Notes under the pieces: generated by a model
What the model saw: only the letters and a program-made list of their open reading frames with translations
Databases searched by the model: none
What the model was told of the DNA's origin: nothing
Made by a program: the position numbers and the translations under genes
Part shown: piece after piece, positions 45,286 to 58,390 of the stretch
How the letters are laid out: every line of letters starts with the position of its first letter
Numbering within the stretch: the stretch's first letter is position 1
Assembly: GCF_022201045.2 (NCBI RefSeq)
Contig: NC_068564.1
Coordinates: 33,819,001 to 33,883,000, forward strand
DNA from: Citrus sinensis
Lineage: Eukaryota; Streptophyta; Magnoliopsida; Sapindales; Rutaceae
DNA length: 64,000 nucleotides
Direction of reading: 5' to 3'

Positions 45286-46493
45286 TTCATTATCATCATC
45301 TGCGCAATATGCATCTATGATTAATTCTTGTTTGTCTATATATATATATGAATATGCAAGACTACTTTTGTTTAATTAGCTAACAATCCCGTGTTATTTT
45401 TGTTTTTGTTTTTAATTTTTTCAACGTATTATCTTTATCTCACTGATAACCCGATTAAGGCTTCTTGGGTTGGCGGCACTACCACCCATTCTAAAATAAA
45501 TATCAGACACCTGGGACCTGGCTATAATTAACTCTGTATCATTCACTCCATGACTTGAAAAGTACTTGTAGTTTGTATAAGAAAGTAAGCGATCCATATA
45601 GCACTGGAGATCATTATCTTTTCATTGTTTTGCGGCCCACCTTGAATTGAATTTTCATCAAATAATGCTCCACACCTGTCTTCAAGTGGGCCAATCAATA
45701 TCTCAAATCCAAAGGTGGGAAATTTATATTTGTTCCTTCCGATCAATTTGATGATACATCGTGACCCACAACAGATTCCTTTTCAAGATTAAAAAAAATA
45801 AAAAAAAATCAAAAGATTAGCTAGAAACTTTTTAACGGTTGTCACATAAAATATAAATGTATGGTTTGTATCACATAAAAAAATGTAAAAGGCATAAATA
45901 ATGTTGCTTTTTAGTAGAGGTGGAATATCATTTTCCCCCACTAATATGAATCACTTACAATCGTATAGTGTTCTTGATCTTTACATTCAATTATTGAGCT
46001 AAATGCACGTCACAATTTTCTTTTTAGATTTTTTTAAGATGTCGTGAGAAAATTTTATTTTCCCAATTAATTTAAAATGGCTAACAATGTTAGTATATCT
46101 ATCTCCGTGCAATTTGATCTGGTTGGTTGGTTTCATGGCTTGGTTCTTCCGGGCGCATTATCACGGACAGGCTGTCCACCGTAAAACGACACCGTGTCAC
46201 TCCACAAATAATTAAGAGTACATCTTTTCCCCCCCACAACGGCTAGTTTCAAGTGACCGTTAAGTTTTTTCCCAAGATTCAAACTCTTATGAACCGTCTC
46301 CTTCAGACTCTTACTTACACGACAACACAAATCAAACAGACAATCTTTTTGAGAGGAAAAAAAAAAGAAAAAAAAAAGAAACTCAAATCCGAAAGCGCTG
46401 GCAACTCACAGCAACAGTCTTCTATCTTACCCAGATAGCAAAATCTCTCAAAATCAACAAAAAGTCACCAAAACAAGGAAAAAATCTAAGAAA
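45286..46493. other. Intergenic, no gene seen
   Basis: 3' UTR of the RING-H2 gene, then AT-rich spacer, then the purine-rich leader of the next gene (A-runs near 46359-46380). Minus-strand ORFs at 45543-45746 and 46133-46330 show no recognisable domain. Confidence 0.5.
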
Positions 46494-48741
46494 ATGGTGT
46501 ATACATACACACCCACATACTATACTTCGCTTCATGATTCAATCACCTCTCTTTGCAAGACTATTCTTCCATTTTCATTAAAGAAAAAGCGGTTGGCGGC
46601 GGCAGAGCACAGGCTGGCCAAGTTACAGTCTGATAATCTCAAGTGGCAGCAGGATTCATTCCACCAAATCTTGAACTTGATGGGTCTGCACAAAGAAGGG
46701 ATTCTAGATGAACCTCAGCTTTCTGCTTTTAGATCCAATTTGCTCGACACCCTCATTGCTTCTCCGGCTGAACATGAGCAGCCAGTTATATTGAGAGATA
46801 AATTGGTGTTCTTGCAGGTATTAATTCATTTGATTCAATTTTCTAGTCCTTAATTATTAAGCTTCATTCAACTGTAAGTTATCTAGTGGAGGTTAGCTTT
46901 TCTTTCGCAAGTTCTTTTTATTATTTATCGTTATCGGGGGTTGTGGATTTGGCAGGAGCTGCTTTATGCAAAATGCATATCAGAAGATGAGTACCATTCA
47001 TCAAAGAGGCCATTGTTGCAGCGATTGGCTGTTCAAGGAGCCGAGATTGAGGCTAGGGATGTGATTGTGGCGATTCCGGAAGATACCAAAGAGAATGCAG
47101 AAGAAGAATGGTCGGTCATTGACTTGAAGGATGAGAAATTGCAGGTTAACAACAACAAAGAGAACGTTCATTCAAGGAACAAGTTAAAGAACAACAAGTC
47201 TGCAATGAAGCAAATTAAAGAAGCAGCTTCAGTTTTTAGCTTTGCTTCATCTCACAAGAAACACAGAGAAGAGAAGAGCATTTTTACTATTGATCAATCA
47301 CAATTCTCCGTTTGTAATACGAATGATATCATGTGTTCCAGGGAAAACCCTTTTTGGAACAGTCATTTGAAGGAAAATGAAAGTGAGACAAGATCAATTC
47401 TCATGCAAGAAAGCTTAACAAATGAAGCCTCCGTCAAGGGAAGTGGTGGTGTTGGTAAAGCTAAGAGAAAACCATTTAGGACTTTATTCCATAGCGAGGG
47501 ACATCATGGTGGTGAAAATGGTCCAGATTTGGAAGAGAAAGGATCGAAATCAGCAAAGAAGCAATGGGGTTTTGAGGGTTTTAAGAAATGGAAGAGAAAT
47601 GATTCCGAGGATGAGACTGCTCCTCTACCTATCAATGAAAGGTCAGATAGTGAAGTTTATTCGGGATCATGCAATCTTGTTTCAAGCCCTGTTGGAGAGG
47701 GACCAAATACTAGAGAGATCAAGAAGAAGTTGCATTCAAATGGCTCTCCGTCAGATTTTTTCATTGACAAGGTGTAATGAGCTTTGAGTTTTAATCTTGT
47801 GCTTCAGACAAATAGTGTTAATTTTCATCTCATGATGTTGTCTACATAAATTTTGCATTTACAGGTTTTAGGAGACAACATAAAGAAGGAGTTGTCGCGA
47901 ATTCAGTCAGAACTCTGTACTACAAACCCCAATCTGAAATTTTCGTAAGCTTTTTCAACCGTGTTTTGAGTATTTATGGGGCACTTGTTTTTTGTTTTAC
48001 GTCCTTATGTATGATGCGGGTTCCAACAGGAATGATCAAATCGAAGCAATTTCCACCACGCTTCCTGTAGATAAGGCTGACCTGGAAAAGTTTTTCCCAA
48101 AGTGAGTCCTTTACATTGTTTTCTTATGGTTAATATAAATATAGGCACTAATAACTGTGCAAAAGCCACTACCTAATCAGACCTAACTTCAGGAAAAATG
48201 AATAAGTATGGTGTTAGTGCAATCCTAATGAGACCTAATTTTAGTTGGGGGAGGGAAAAAAGAAAAAGGGCAGTCAAAAGTATAATTGAATGGACAAGTC
48301 ATTTCTTTCCTAGCTGATCTCATTTCTCAACTGTGTTTTCTTGTGGAATGTTCAAGGTCATGGGCTGATCGTTATGGAGATGTTGTGTTGGATGTGGTGA
48401 AAAAAGAGTTCAAGGATCACGTAGGAGACATGGAGAGTATGCGAAATGCAGCGAGGGAGAAGAAGCACAGCAACTCAATGCGATGGACAACTTTTGATGA
48501 CGACGATGATGAAAATGGTCACCCAAATCTCTTTGCTCGTAAGGATCGTTCATTTCCACTCAAGCAACAAAAATTTTCTGGGCATGAAGATTGTACTAGT
48601 GGTAGCTCTAAGAACGTTGGAAATAATCCCCTCTTCAATGATTACAACGGAGAAAATGGAAACAACCTGAAACCTGCAGCCGCCTATCTCGAACATCAGA
48701 ATCCATTCTGGAGCCCGACTGGCTCTCCTTTGCCGAAATAG
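46494..48741 (+). CDS. Plant-specific protein of unknown function, coiled-coil type (558 aa, five exons)
   Basis: Exons 46494-46817, 46956-47771, 47865-47944, 48030-48101 and 48357-48741; splice phases agree. Residues 12-150 are the conserved part: YYTSLHDSITSLCKTILPFS, KKRLAAAEHRLAKLQSDNLK, WQQDSFHQILNLMGLHKEGI and ELLYAKCISEDEYHSSKRPL, with helical amphipathic character. The middle (about 160-380) is Lys/Glu/Ser-rich and repeatedly basic (KAKRKPFRTLFHSE, KKQWGFEGFKKWKR), so probably disordered and possibly nuclear. The C-terminal quarter has IKKELSRIQSELCTTNPNLK, SWADRYGDVVLDVVKKEFKD and a closing NPFWSPTGSPLPK. The same type is found in Arabidopsis under vague labels (from memory, cyclin-dependent-kinase-like, although no kinase motifs exist here). 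I assign no function. The gene structure is convincing. Confidence 0.85.
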
Positions 48742-49239
48742 TAGACTGTAGAGAGATTTGTACTTCTCGTCTTAGTTTTTTGCTTTGCTTCTTTGTAGAT
48801 TATAAACAATTTTAGAAGAATACTGTTCTTCAAGCCTTTTATTTCGCGTAATTTGGTATTGTAAAAGAAAGTTACTATTGTATACTTTGGGTATTCAAGC
48901 CTGCTTTTGGTTGTTAATCTAATTTCTCTCCTTTGGGGCCTTTCAAATATTGGCAATAATTTTCTAAGTGGGGTATTTTTCAAACATGATAAATTACCAC
49001 AGGATAGTACAAAGATGCCAGCAAATGCCATTTCCTGAACTCACCTATGGATAAACTTCCACATAGCTACTACCTTTCCGAAAATAAAAATAAAAAACAT
49101 CATGTGGCAAAGATTCTACAATACATGGAGCCTTAATATCGCAATATTAAAATTCATGCACAGGTTTATAGTAAATATTGGTACACAACATTTATGTAGC
49201 AAAAATCTGTTACTATTTACATCATTATGCACAATTGTT
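48742..49239. other. Convergent 3' region, no gene seen
   Basis: 3' UTRs of the 46.5-kb gene and the minus-strand RING gene face each other. No further feature. Confidence 0.5.
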
Positions 49240-52200
49240 TCAAACAGATGGAATTTCCGAGTTGGATGATTCAGTGGCACCCTGACGAACATCTCTCCGA
49301 CATAGTGGACACACCCTGTAAGCAGCAAGTGCAATGGAACAGTAAAGAAAACCATTAATATTTAAAAAAAAAAAAAAGGACCAATCAATGGTAAATCTTA
49401 TTCAGGAAGGGAAAGAATATGGAATATATGAAAATAAGTAGAACATGGTAAGGAAATTACCCATGAATCTCTTTTAGCCATTTATCAACACAAGACATGT
49501 GATACTCATGGTGGCAAGGAAGAAGCCGTATTCTGTCCCCTTCCTCATACTCGGCCAAGCAGATGTAACACCTAGCAAACAACAAACAATTGTAAGGAAT
49601 CAGTTATAGTCATAAACATTCAAAGATTATAATCACTCTGCAACTTAAACCATCGATCCACACACACAATACCACATCAGAGTAGAGGATTGATTCATAA
49701 AGAAACTTACTGATCAGGTTCAACCCCACCCTCAGCTTTATCCCCCTTTTTGTGACTCTTGATAGGGAATGAGTCAACAACTGATTCCGGTGCTGGAAGT
49801 GAGACCATGGATAAGGAAAGTGACACAGGCTGGCGATGAATTTCATCCAAGACCTGCAAATTTCATGTTAAAACAAAGGTACTCAATCCACTGGTGAAGC
49901 AATATGGTCATCTTTGAATTCTAATGCATGAGTAACTATAAACCATATAGAATTTTACTGGTCAATGATAACAAGGATATGCAAAAATCCACTCATCTCA
50001 CAGGAGTATACTGCTTTTCTCATGAGGCATATTTGGAAGGAAACAAAAATTTTCTGAGAATTAAATCTAATTGAAAAGAAACCAATCATGGCGCTAAAAT
50101 TGCAGTTTCAAATATGGTATTAGATTAATAAATACAGAAGATAAGACATTTCATAGCTACACAAAGAAATAATTAAGGAACAGCTTTTAAACCAAAGCAT
50201 GGTAGAAGCATAGTTTCCTCTGTTCTCTCATTAATCGTAACAGACACAAACCTTGGACTGAAATCAAAATTCTCCTTAACAAGTCAACAAATGATGAAAA
50301 TGCAGATTATGCAATATATTGACCCATGAATAGATGAAAAAACATGATTTTGTGACATAGGTAAAGAACACGCAAGTCATTTAAGGAAGACTACCTCAAA
50401 CAGAGCTTCAGCAAGCATGACAATTCGTGATATTGCACGGGTACCAGAATCCTCACTCATCACGAATGACTCACATGAGCATGTACCATCAGGATGGAGT
50501 CCAGATGGACAGAATGTAGTTCGCCGGCTATTCTCATCAAGGCCAGCTCGAAGTCTTTCCCAAATCTGAGAAACCTCACATAAAGCAGTACATTAAAATT
50601 ACCAAAGAGGCTGAAAGAAAAATTGTTGCGATTTCCATTCTCCCATTATTAACTTAAAAAAGTCAACAGACTAAGTTCGGAGAAGAAACTATATCAACGG
50701 TGAAAAGCTGACCCTTAGTTATTTGACACTATGGGAATGGAAAACTGATCATCAATCATTATGCGTAGTTTCCATCAACCCACTAACAACTGAAATGAGA
50801 ATATAGCTCGTACTGAAATGAGCCAAAAATGGTACTAACCTATGATCACAATGAAAATCCTTAACAATATGGCCGATTGACAAATTTATAATTATTATGA
50901 AAGAGGGGGGGGGGGGGGGGGGGGGAGAAGTACAGCTGCAACATACAATGCAGACTGCAAGTCAGTGCATAATCTTTGTGTAAAAGATGCATTTTAAACC
51001 TTACCTCAGATCTTGAATGCCTTCTTCGCTCATTCAAGCTATGAACTCTCCTGCCCAAGTAACCTGAATCACCTCCTACACCATCATCGAAGTAGTCACC
51101 ACTGAAATCAAGGAGCCATCTGTCATGGGATCCTAGATCCCCAGTATCGTCAGTGGAGAAAACAATGGTTGGAGAATCAGTTAGCCTTCTAGAACTACGT
51201 CTTGAAAAGGCATCCCGAAACATTCTCCTGCTATTCCTTCTGGCCTCACGGTTATCTGTATCAGCATTTCCACGAGACAGAATGTTGGAGGAGATACTAA
51301 CCACATCAACATGTAGCACATTTCCATCAACTCGGTCTTGGTCCCTATTAGACAAGAGAAATCCTAAACCTCCAGGCAACGCCCCTCTAATAGATTCCTC
51401 TCCGAGTGAGTGAAAAGCTACCGGTATATCAGAGGCAAGAGAAACAGGATCAGAATGAGAATTATGCACAGGTATCACTTCACTCTCATGAGTCTCTACA
51501 GACACCTCAGCAGAAGCAGAATCTTCAAGGCTTTGAGAATACGAACAGCTTGGTTCAGGACCAATCTGAGATACACCTTCCGCTGGATTTTCAATACCAT
51601 TGACTGCATTCTTGTTAGCCGAATCATTTACAGAGACAGATTCTGAAGATTCTTGGTCTTTAAAAGAAGTACTAGCTGTAGTACCACTTCTATCCCTATA
51701 ATATTCATTGGGACTAGAATCATCACTTACCAGACAAGGAGGAACTAACTCCTTGCTATCAGCCAATCCTTTCCCATGATTATCAGGCCCACCATTTCTC
51801 CTACCATCTTCAGCATAAGTACCATCACTAACTGCAGTACTGCTTCCAGATGAGGCTCCAGTTACAGAATCAAACTGTGTTCCTGTACTAGATACCAAAG
51901 AAGATACTGGGGGGTTTTGGGCTGCATTGATGAGAGGATGACGGCATTCTGAAGAGCTCACCTCGTTTTTATCTGAATACTCTTCCATCTACAAATGAAA
52001 AAAAAAACTTCAATATATCAACCCTCTGCCACATGATGCTAGAATTACCAAGTGAGAAAGTCAAGTGGGTGATAATCTGTGATGCATCATAACTTTCATC
52101 CTCTATATAACCAACTTCAGCAATAAAACTGAACGAGTCATATAAACACTAAATGTGACAAATGCCAACAAGATCAGCTAAACCCATCTAACGCTAAGCA

Positions 52201-53218
52201 CCAAGCAGCACCACAAGGTGCAAATAGATCAAATCACTAGTGCAGGAGCACTCATAAACCATAAAGAAACTTGATAAGTCAAGGAAAAATAAATGATAAT
52301 TGGCATACAGGAGCTTTTCTAAAATAAGTAACCCCAAGAGTTACCCATAATCCCTCAATGCCACAGTGATTCCCAACATTTATAGTCAGAAAGAAACCCA
52401 TTCTTTATCAGGGTTCTGCCAGAACCTCCTTTCATCAATTTAAAAATAATGTTGATTAACAAAACTAATTCCAAGCTGAAGAAAATATGATCCACCATCA
52501 AGCCATGTAATCATCCAATCCTACTAAATTAGAATCTCTGTTCACTACAATGAAGATATGATACCTGAACAGTTCATTTCACAAGACTAACCTGGGACCC
52601 ACATTCACAACTGGTTCAAATTCTTCGCAGTTTCTTCAATAATTATGCTAATGATATTTCTACGAGCACAAACAAATAAGACTACCCACGCACAACCCTA
52701 GAAAATAAAATTCTATAACAAAGTAAACTCATAGAAGAAAGAAAAAAAAGAAATCAACCGAGACGTGCAGGAGGTCCGCATATCAGGAATGGTTTCAGGG
52801 AAAGTCAAGCGCTTGCGGCCAAGCAGAACCGGAGATTACAGTACAGACGGGTCTTTGGAAGGAAATTCTAATCAGCAACATACAACTTTAGGCAAAGTCA
52901 AAGACATTGGGGAAGAATTTAGGGAAGAAAATGCAAAATTTCGGGAAAATACAGAAATGGGTGGATTAGATTAATCCGATCTTCGAGCACCGATAAATTA
53001 CGAAACAGAAAAAAATTAAAATCAAAATAAAATAAAAAGTTGAAAAATTTAGGGTGAATTGACCGGAACTGATGACGAAGACGACGGTGGTAAAATACCT
53101 CAACGGCAGCGGTTCGAGATGAGGAGCACCCACAGAACAGAGACGGCAGTAGTTTCGATCGGCGATTGACACGGGTACGACTTTGACCCGACCCGAGTCT
53201 ACTGCTGCCTGAACCCAT
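49240..53218 (-). CDS. RING-H2 ligase with N-myristoylation-type start (534 aa, six exons)
   Basis: Minus-strand exons: 53218-53099, 51988-51005, 50565-50395, 49853-49711, 49571-49461, 49315-49240. Phases agree across all five introns. The protein starts [10 protein letters not shown], a classic N-myristoylation context, with CGCSSS shortly after that could be palmitoylated. A long Ser-rich, acidic and probably disordered region covers about residues 45-330. A conserved block [20 protein letters not shown] lies before the C-terminus. The RING-H2 is at about 475-517: [27 protein letters not shown], then CPLC, with all eight zinc ligands. Family knowledge suggests a membrane-tethered E3 ubiquitin ligase; the target is unknown. 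The first intron is 1.1 kb. A G21 run (50905-50925) lies in intron 2. The short first exon carries only the lipidation signal and basic residues. Confidence 0.9.
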
Positions 53219-53433
53219 TTGAGAATTGTAGAGTGTAGAGAGAGAAAGTATCTTTTTTTTTTGGTTTTCGAAGTGTTTTGTGAGTTATGAGGTTTGAAAA
53301 ATGTTATCAATTACTTTGTTGAGTTTTGTAGGTGCATTTTGTTTTCGTTTCCTTCGTTTTTGTCTTTTTTTGAGTTGAGGGTACATTTTAATTTAACATT
53401 AGGTGTGCCTGTGTGTGTTTCCCACATATTCAT

Positions 53434-53465
<32 letters not shown>

Positions 53466-53900
53466 CAAGTATTTCAATATTTATAATCGTATGACTGTTA
53501 TCCTTCCTTCCTATATTTATTGAATACACACACATATATATATATATGAAACCAATAAAACCTTTATTTTTTTATTGGGTTCTATTGTGTTTTCAAGTTA
53601 CTTTTTAATGGATATAATGTATGTATGTATGTACGTGTATATGTATTTATGAAGAATGAGAGGGTAGGAGGCTAGTTGCGTGTCCCTTGTTTAAGTAAAG
53701 ACTTTTTGGTTTGGTGAGGTGTTGATCTAGCAATTTCCATTGTTATTGTCAAACACACGAGTGTGCAATTTAAGCAAATTCTACATATTTTTTTTTCTTT
53801 TCAAAATAACAAATAGATTAAGTTTGTTGAGCCGAGAAAAATGATCTTATTATAAAATATTTTGGTTTGGTTGTCTAAATTTAAAGCTGATGATCAAAAT
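53219..53900. other. Upstream region of the 534-aa RING gene
   Basis: Promoter and leader. An ATAC/CATA repeat (about eight units, 53436-53466) lies roughly 220-250 bases upstream of the ATG. Further ATGT repeats near 53618-53632. No ORF I can support. Confidence 0.5.
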
Positions 53901-53913
53901 ATGATATAATTAT

Positions 53914-54055
53914 CAGCCCCTCTTGGCTTGCACTTTTTCCCTAATCCTCCTGTGAGTATCTATCCTATTATTTTGAAAGATTTGTTTGGGGTTACCCAAC
54001 CCCGCTTTGTTCCTGTCTAACTCGTTTTAACGAGTCCCATCGCATCAAAAAAAAA
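53914..54055 (+). mobile_element. Short retroposon with poly-A tail and 13-bp target duplications
   Basis: Direct repeats ATGATATAATTAT are at 53901-53913 and 54056-54068. The inserted 142 bases end in an A10 run after GAGTCCCATCGCATC. No pol III boxes are obvious in the first 60 bases. It is either a small SINE of another family or the severely 5'-truncated 3' end of a LINE. Confidence 0.8.
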
Positions 54056-54068
54056 ATGATATAATTAT

Positions 54069-54450
54069 TTTGGTAAATATGTTTGGAATTTTCTTGTTTT
54101 GGAAGTGATTTTTGCAGTAAAAGAAGCTTAAAATGTGCCCAAAATAAGAAAAACATAACATATTCAACGAGTGAAATAAGTTGCCTTAAGAAAATTAAGA
54201 AAATACTAAAAAACAAAAAAAAAAAGAAAAGTGAAAATGAGTTGCAAAGTAAATTATAAAAACACCTGAAGACCGAATGACGTATGGCTCAAGTGGGTTC
54301 ACCAGTCAATTCCGTTCCTACCCCCTCGTTGCTTGCCTCCCAAATTAGCCTTGGAAATTGACCAAGAAGACGGTCAATGTCGTGATAATGGGCTCATTCA
54401 TGCCCAATGCCCCGAAAAAGATGGTTTCTCGGCCTTCATATATTTACGGA
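54069..54450. other. Intergenic, no gene seen
   Basis: AT-rich spacer; short ORF at 54333-54521 has no recognisable domain. Confidence 0.4.
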
Positions 54451-55400
54451 GAGTGATGCTATTCAAACCCGGCCCGTTTCTAAATACACCTAATAAAAAT
54501 TTCAAAATGATTTTAAGTTAGGCGGGTTTTTTTGAACCCATCAAAATATTTATTAATGAATTTACTATTATGGACAAAATTATGCAATTAAATAAAATAA
54601 TGTACTCTATATGCCCATCTCTTTTTTACTTTATCATCCATCTTCATCTCTTAAACCCTAGAATTATATGGACTTAATTTTTATTTTTATTTTTACGAAT
54701 GTCTATTAAACTATACAATTAAATGAAATAAATCTAATTCTTGGATTGAGATTTCTAAGTTGTAGTAACCTCCTATCTTTGATTTTCTAGTTGGCAAAGA
54801 TCAACTTTTAAGGGTAAAGGGATTCAAGTTATGTGGCTAATTGCAAAACAATGGCTTCAAGTCTTTTAACAGCTAAAAATGGATTTCGATCTCATATAAT
54901 TAACCTAAGTTATAGTTTTAAACGATGACTTCAATTCTCATTTTAATTTTGCTATTTGGTTAGAAATAACTCTAAAAATGAGGGCTAGAGACAGAAACAT
55001 AGAGAGAGAGAGAGAGAGAAAGTTATTTTTCATAACTTTTATTTGATTTGTTTAAATTGATTCAATCCCAATACGATTTCATTAATTAGTAATAAACTAC
55101 ACATATTTGTTTAGCAGAAAAGTTCCAAAAATTAAAATTTGTTTGATTGGTTTAGATTAAATTTTATTTTCATATTTTTATTAAGCTAAATTGAAAGATG
55201 CAACCAATTGATATCTCTAGGTTAATGATGTTTACCGGGTTTATTTAGTAATCTCATTAGGATAGAATTTGGTTGTTAAGGATATATTTGTATTTATGTG
55301 GATATGTAGAGTAAAATTTTAATTTATAAATTTCAATAATGGGCTTCAATAGTAAATGTATTTAAAAAGTATTTAGTAGGTTCAAATAACCCTACTTTTT
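54451..55400. mobile_element. Possible MITE, related ends to 57849-58390 element
   Basis: The left end GAGTGATGCTATTCAAACCC and the reverse complement of the right end, AGTAGGGTTATTTGAACC, are similar. TCTAAATAC (left) and CTAAATACTTTTTAAATAC (right, reverse complement) extend the match. The same end type CTATTTGAACCCACTAA occurs at 57859. No target duplication could be confirmed, so boundaries are approximate. A GA repeat is inside at about 55002-55019. Confidence 0.4.
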
Positions 55401-56931
55401 TAATTTTTTAGCATTACACATACTCCATCTAATTCCAAAATTTGATGTTTTTGAATGTCCAATGATCCTCTATCCATTGTGTAATCCTTGGCAGAGAAAT
55501 TATTGCAAAATAAAATTAAGTTCTTGTTTAATTTGATCTTTACAGAAGTAAGCGCGCAGAAGATCTCTAGTGTAATATACGTATTCATAATGGATATTAT
55601 ACTCTTAAATGTGTTTTGGACACCCAAATTTTCATTAAAAAATTATAAAAAGGTCTCTAGTGTAATTTACTGAAATGGACAATTGAATTTAAGTCAATTG
55701 AAAACCCTGACACCGTTTAGGAACACAATAAATCTTTTTTTTTTCTGAAAACATTCAAACAATTATCTGACCATAAGCACAAAAACTTTCCTCAAATTCA
55801 AATCTATATCATAAATCATTGGGAAAAAAAAAAGACAAATACATGCGGTTTAACAAGTATTCAACAGGCTAACAATAGCCAAGTATGATAAACATTTGAA
55901 AAAGAAACTTATATATGCAGAGAAAACAAGCATCATGTTGAAAAAGGAGAGAGAAAGAAATATTCAGTTATCAAAAAATTTTGTTAAAAAATTACATCTA
56001 AAAAGGTATTAGAAAATTTAAATATTGATTCAGTCCAAAAAATAACTATCTATAAAAAAAATTTCTTTTAAAAAATATTTTTTTAAGAGTTGATATCTAT
56101 TATGTTTTATTTGAATAAGAGTTTTCTTTTAAGAAGATTTTTTAATAGTTAGCTGCTTTATATTAATAGTAATAAGATTACTATACGGTTTTTATTTTCA
56201 TGTTAAAGATAATAATTCTACTATACGAACCATTTTAAACAAAGAAGTAGATGATGTTGACATTGAATAATTTCTTGTTACTGAGAAACAATACCCAACT
56301 ATAGCTTTTTTCACATTACAAAAAGACAAAGATGAGATCTAAGTTGGAATTAATTTAAAAAAGAAGCAAACATTGCTGAGAACATATTTTTCACATGTCA
56401 TGTAGATATATCATATGGATTTTGTTTTATTCTAGCACAAGTCATATAGATATATGGGTGTCGCAATAGTTGTTGAGTAGGTTTTGTGCCCAAATTCTCT
56501 AGAAGAAACCCATGTATTGATCCAACAGGACTAGGGTCTCACATCACGTCTACCCTGTCCAGAAATATTAGAGTGACCAGCAGACGACTCCTCGAGAATG
56601 AGTTTCCACGAGGAGTTGCTTTTGGCTTACGGGAGCACATTCCTTCTCATAGATGCTTGGTTAGAATGAATTTTCACCCCAAACAACTAGTATTTTTGAA
56701 ATTTATGGAATTATTAATTTATCACTTTGTCAAAAAAAAATCATAATTTAATCCAAATTATTAATTTATTGAGATTTTATTGTCATGTTTACATTTCTTT
56801 CTATAAAAATAGTTCCCTTCTCATGACTGCATTACCCATTATTCTATATATGCCACATGCTGCTTTTTTCACCGTGTGACCTGGCTGCTTTTCAGTATAT
56901 TGGACCACATTCTACACCCTTAAATTCCCAC
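55401..56931. other. Intergenic, no gene seen
   Basis: AT-rich. The ORF 56486-56746 has a non-repetitive translation but no domain I recognise and no splice context. Nothing else is seen. Confidence 0.5.
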
Positions 56932-56947
56932 ATGTTCACCAATGGGC

Positions 56948-57250
56948 CTTTGGTCCAGTGGGAGAGCCTTTGCACTTAGAATAATGAGTGCAAGGGTTCG
57001 AGCCTCCATAAAAGTATTTATGAGGCTTATTTACAATCCTTCCTCAATTATCACATAATTGAGTGGAGCCAGTCTATTCCTCACGAAATGTGAGTAGAGT
57101 GGACAGCCCTCGAATATTTGAGAGGGTTTGAAGAATTTGGGCAGCGCTTCAGAGGAGTGCATGCCACGATGAAGGTCCCAATTGTAGAATCTGTGTGTAA
57201 ATATTAATTGTAATACCTACAGTCCTGTATAAATAGTATTCAAAAAAAAA
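56948..57250 (+). mobile_element. tRNA-derived SINE, full copy with 16-bp target duplications
   Basis: Direct repeats AAATTCCCACATGTTC are at 56932-56947 and 57251-57266. Near the 5' end is a good box A, TGGTCCAGTGGGAG, and about 35 bases later a box B, GGGTTCGAGCCTC. The 303-bp unit ends in an A-rich tail (57241-57250). It shares several segments with the diverged copy at 43374-43636. It is not a functional tRNA, because the acceptor stem and anticodon arm do not pair. Confidence 0.9.
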
Positions 57251-57266
57251 AAATTCCCACATGTTC

Positions 57267-57839
57267 CTATCCTTTCATTCTTGGTTCATTTTTTTCTTTC
57301 ATTAACGTTGTAGTTTTGGTAATTCAATCACTTCTTATATGCCGCTAAAATCACCTACATTTTATGCCAATTGCAACAACCAAATTCCCACATCTTCCTA
57401 TCCTCACCAACTACTTGCTTCAACAACTACTTTTTCATCTAACTAATTTATTGTTATATTCAACAACATTTTCTTATTCCCTTAAAACAAAATAATTGCA
57501 ACACTAATAGTTCACATCTAATGACCTGTATTCCCAGTTTGCTTCACGTGGCACGTGGCTACTTCGCACCTGCACGATATTACTCTTTCTCATTTAATGG
57601 CAACTTCACTACAAGGTGAATAAAGGTCGTATGGTGCCCACGGGGCAAGATAGAGCCAGAAGTTAATCCAATAAAGTTATGACTTTTTCAAATTTCTATT
57701 ATCTTTGAGATTTTGATGAGAAAATAAGATTGAAGTGAAATGAATATTTGAACAGGTGTATAAAATAAATAAAATAGTTAATGAATTAGATTGATTCATG
57801 ATTATTTGGGTATTTAAAAGAGTGTCAAATAAATATCTA
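57267..57839. other. Intergenic, no gene seen
   Basis: AT-rich spacer between SINE and MITE. A CACGTGGCACGTGGC stretch at about 57545-57560 contains two CACGTG cores. No ORF. Confidence 0.45.
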
Positions 57840-57848
57840 TTTTTAAAA

Positions 57849-58390
57849 GCGTAGTACTATTTGAACCCACTAATTTCTTCTTTACACTATCTTTTTAATT
57901 AATATTTTTATTATTAAAATAGTTTTTTTTTATTAAAATTACTTAATTAACACTTTCTTCTCTTTTCATTTTTAGTTCCTCAATTCTCATCAATTCCTTT
58001 ATATATTTTCTTTCAACCTTAAATATTTGGTTTTGTTCTAGGCTATGTCATAAACTAAGTGGAGCAAAACCCATCAACAAAATTTTTATTAGCAACTTAA
58101 TGAAAATATAAAAAAAAATTAATTTTTACCAATCACAAAAGTTAGTGAATACCAGGAAAAAAAATTCTTATATTTAGAAAGTATAAAATAAAGATTATGA
58201 TACCGTAAGAAAGGCAAAAAATGAATGTAAGAAAGAAAGTGAAATTAATATTTAGTTTGCAAAATGTGAGGGTAGGGAAAGATATTAGTGAAGGATAATT
58301 TCGAGATTTTAAATTTAAAATTCTTAATGATGAATTTATTTTTTAAAATGGTTGTAGAGATAAATTTAATTAGTTTAAATAGCTCCACCC
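57849..58390. mobile_element. MITE with 9-bp target duplication (Mutator-like)
   Basis: Direct repeats TTTTTAAAA are at 57840-57848 and 58391-58399. The ends GCGTAGTACTATTTGAAC and, reverse complement of the right end, GGGTGGAGCTATTTAAAC match at most positions, with CTATTT central to both. Nine-base duplications are typical of Mutator-like elements. The AT content of the duplication lowers confidence slightly. No transposase. Confidence 0.7.

Noticed and set aside
45543-45746. Minus-strand ORF beginning MIGRNKYKFPTFGFEILIG
   Set aside because: Looked protein-like at first glance, but no homologue, start context or splice partner could be supported.
56486-56746. 86-aa plus-strand ORF starting PKFSRRNPC
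   Set aside because: Less repetitive than neighbours, but no ATG at the start, no domain and no homologue recognised; left as intergenic.
56948-57010. tRNA gene (box A and box B present)
   Set aside because: The boxes sit in a 303-bp unit with A-tail and 16-bp target duplications, and no cloverleaf pairing is visible; it is a SINE.
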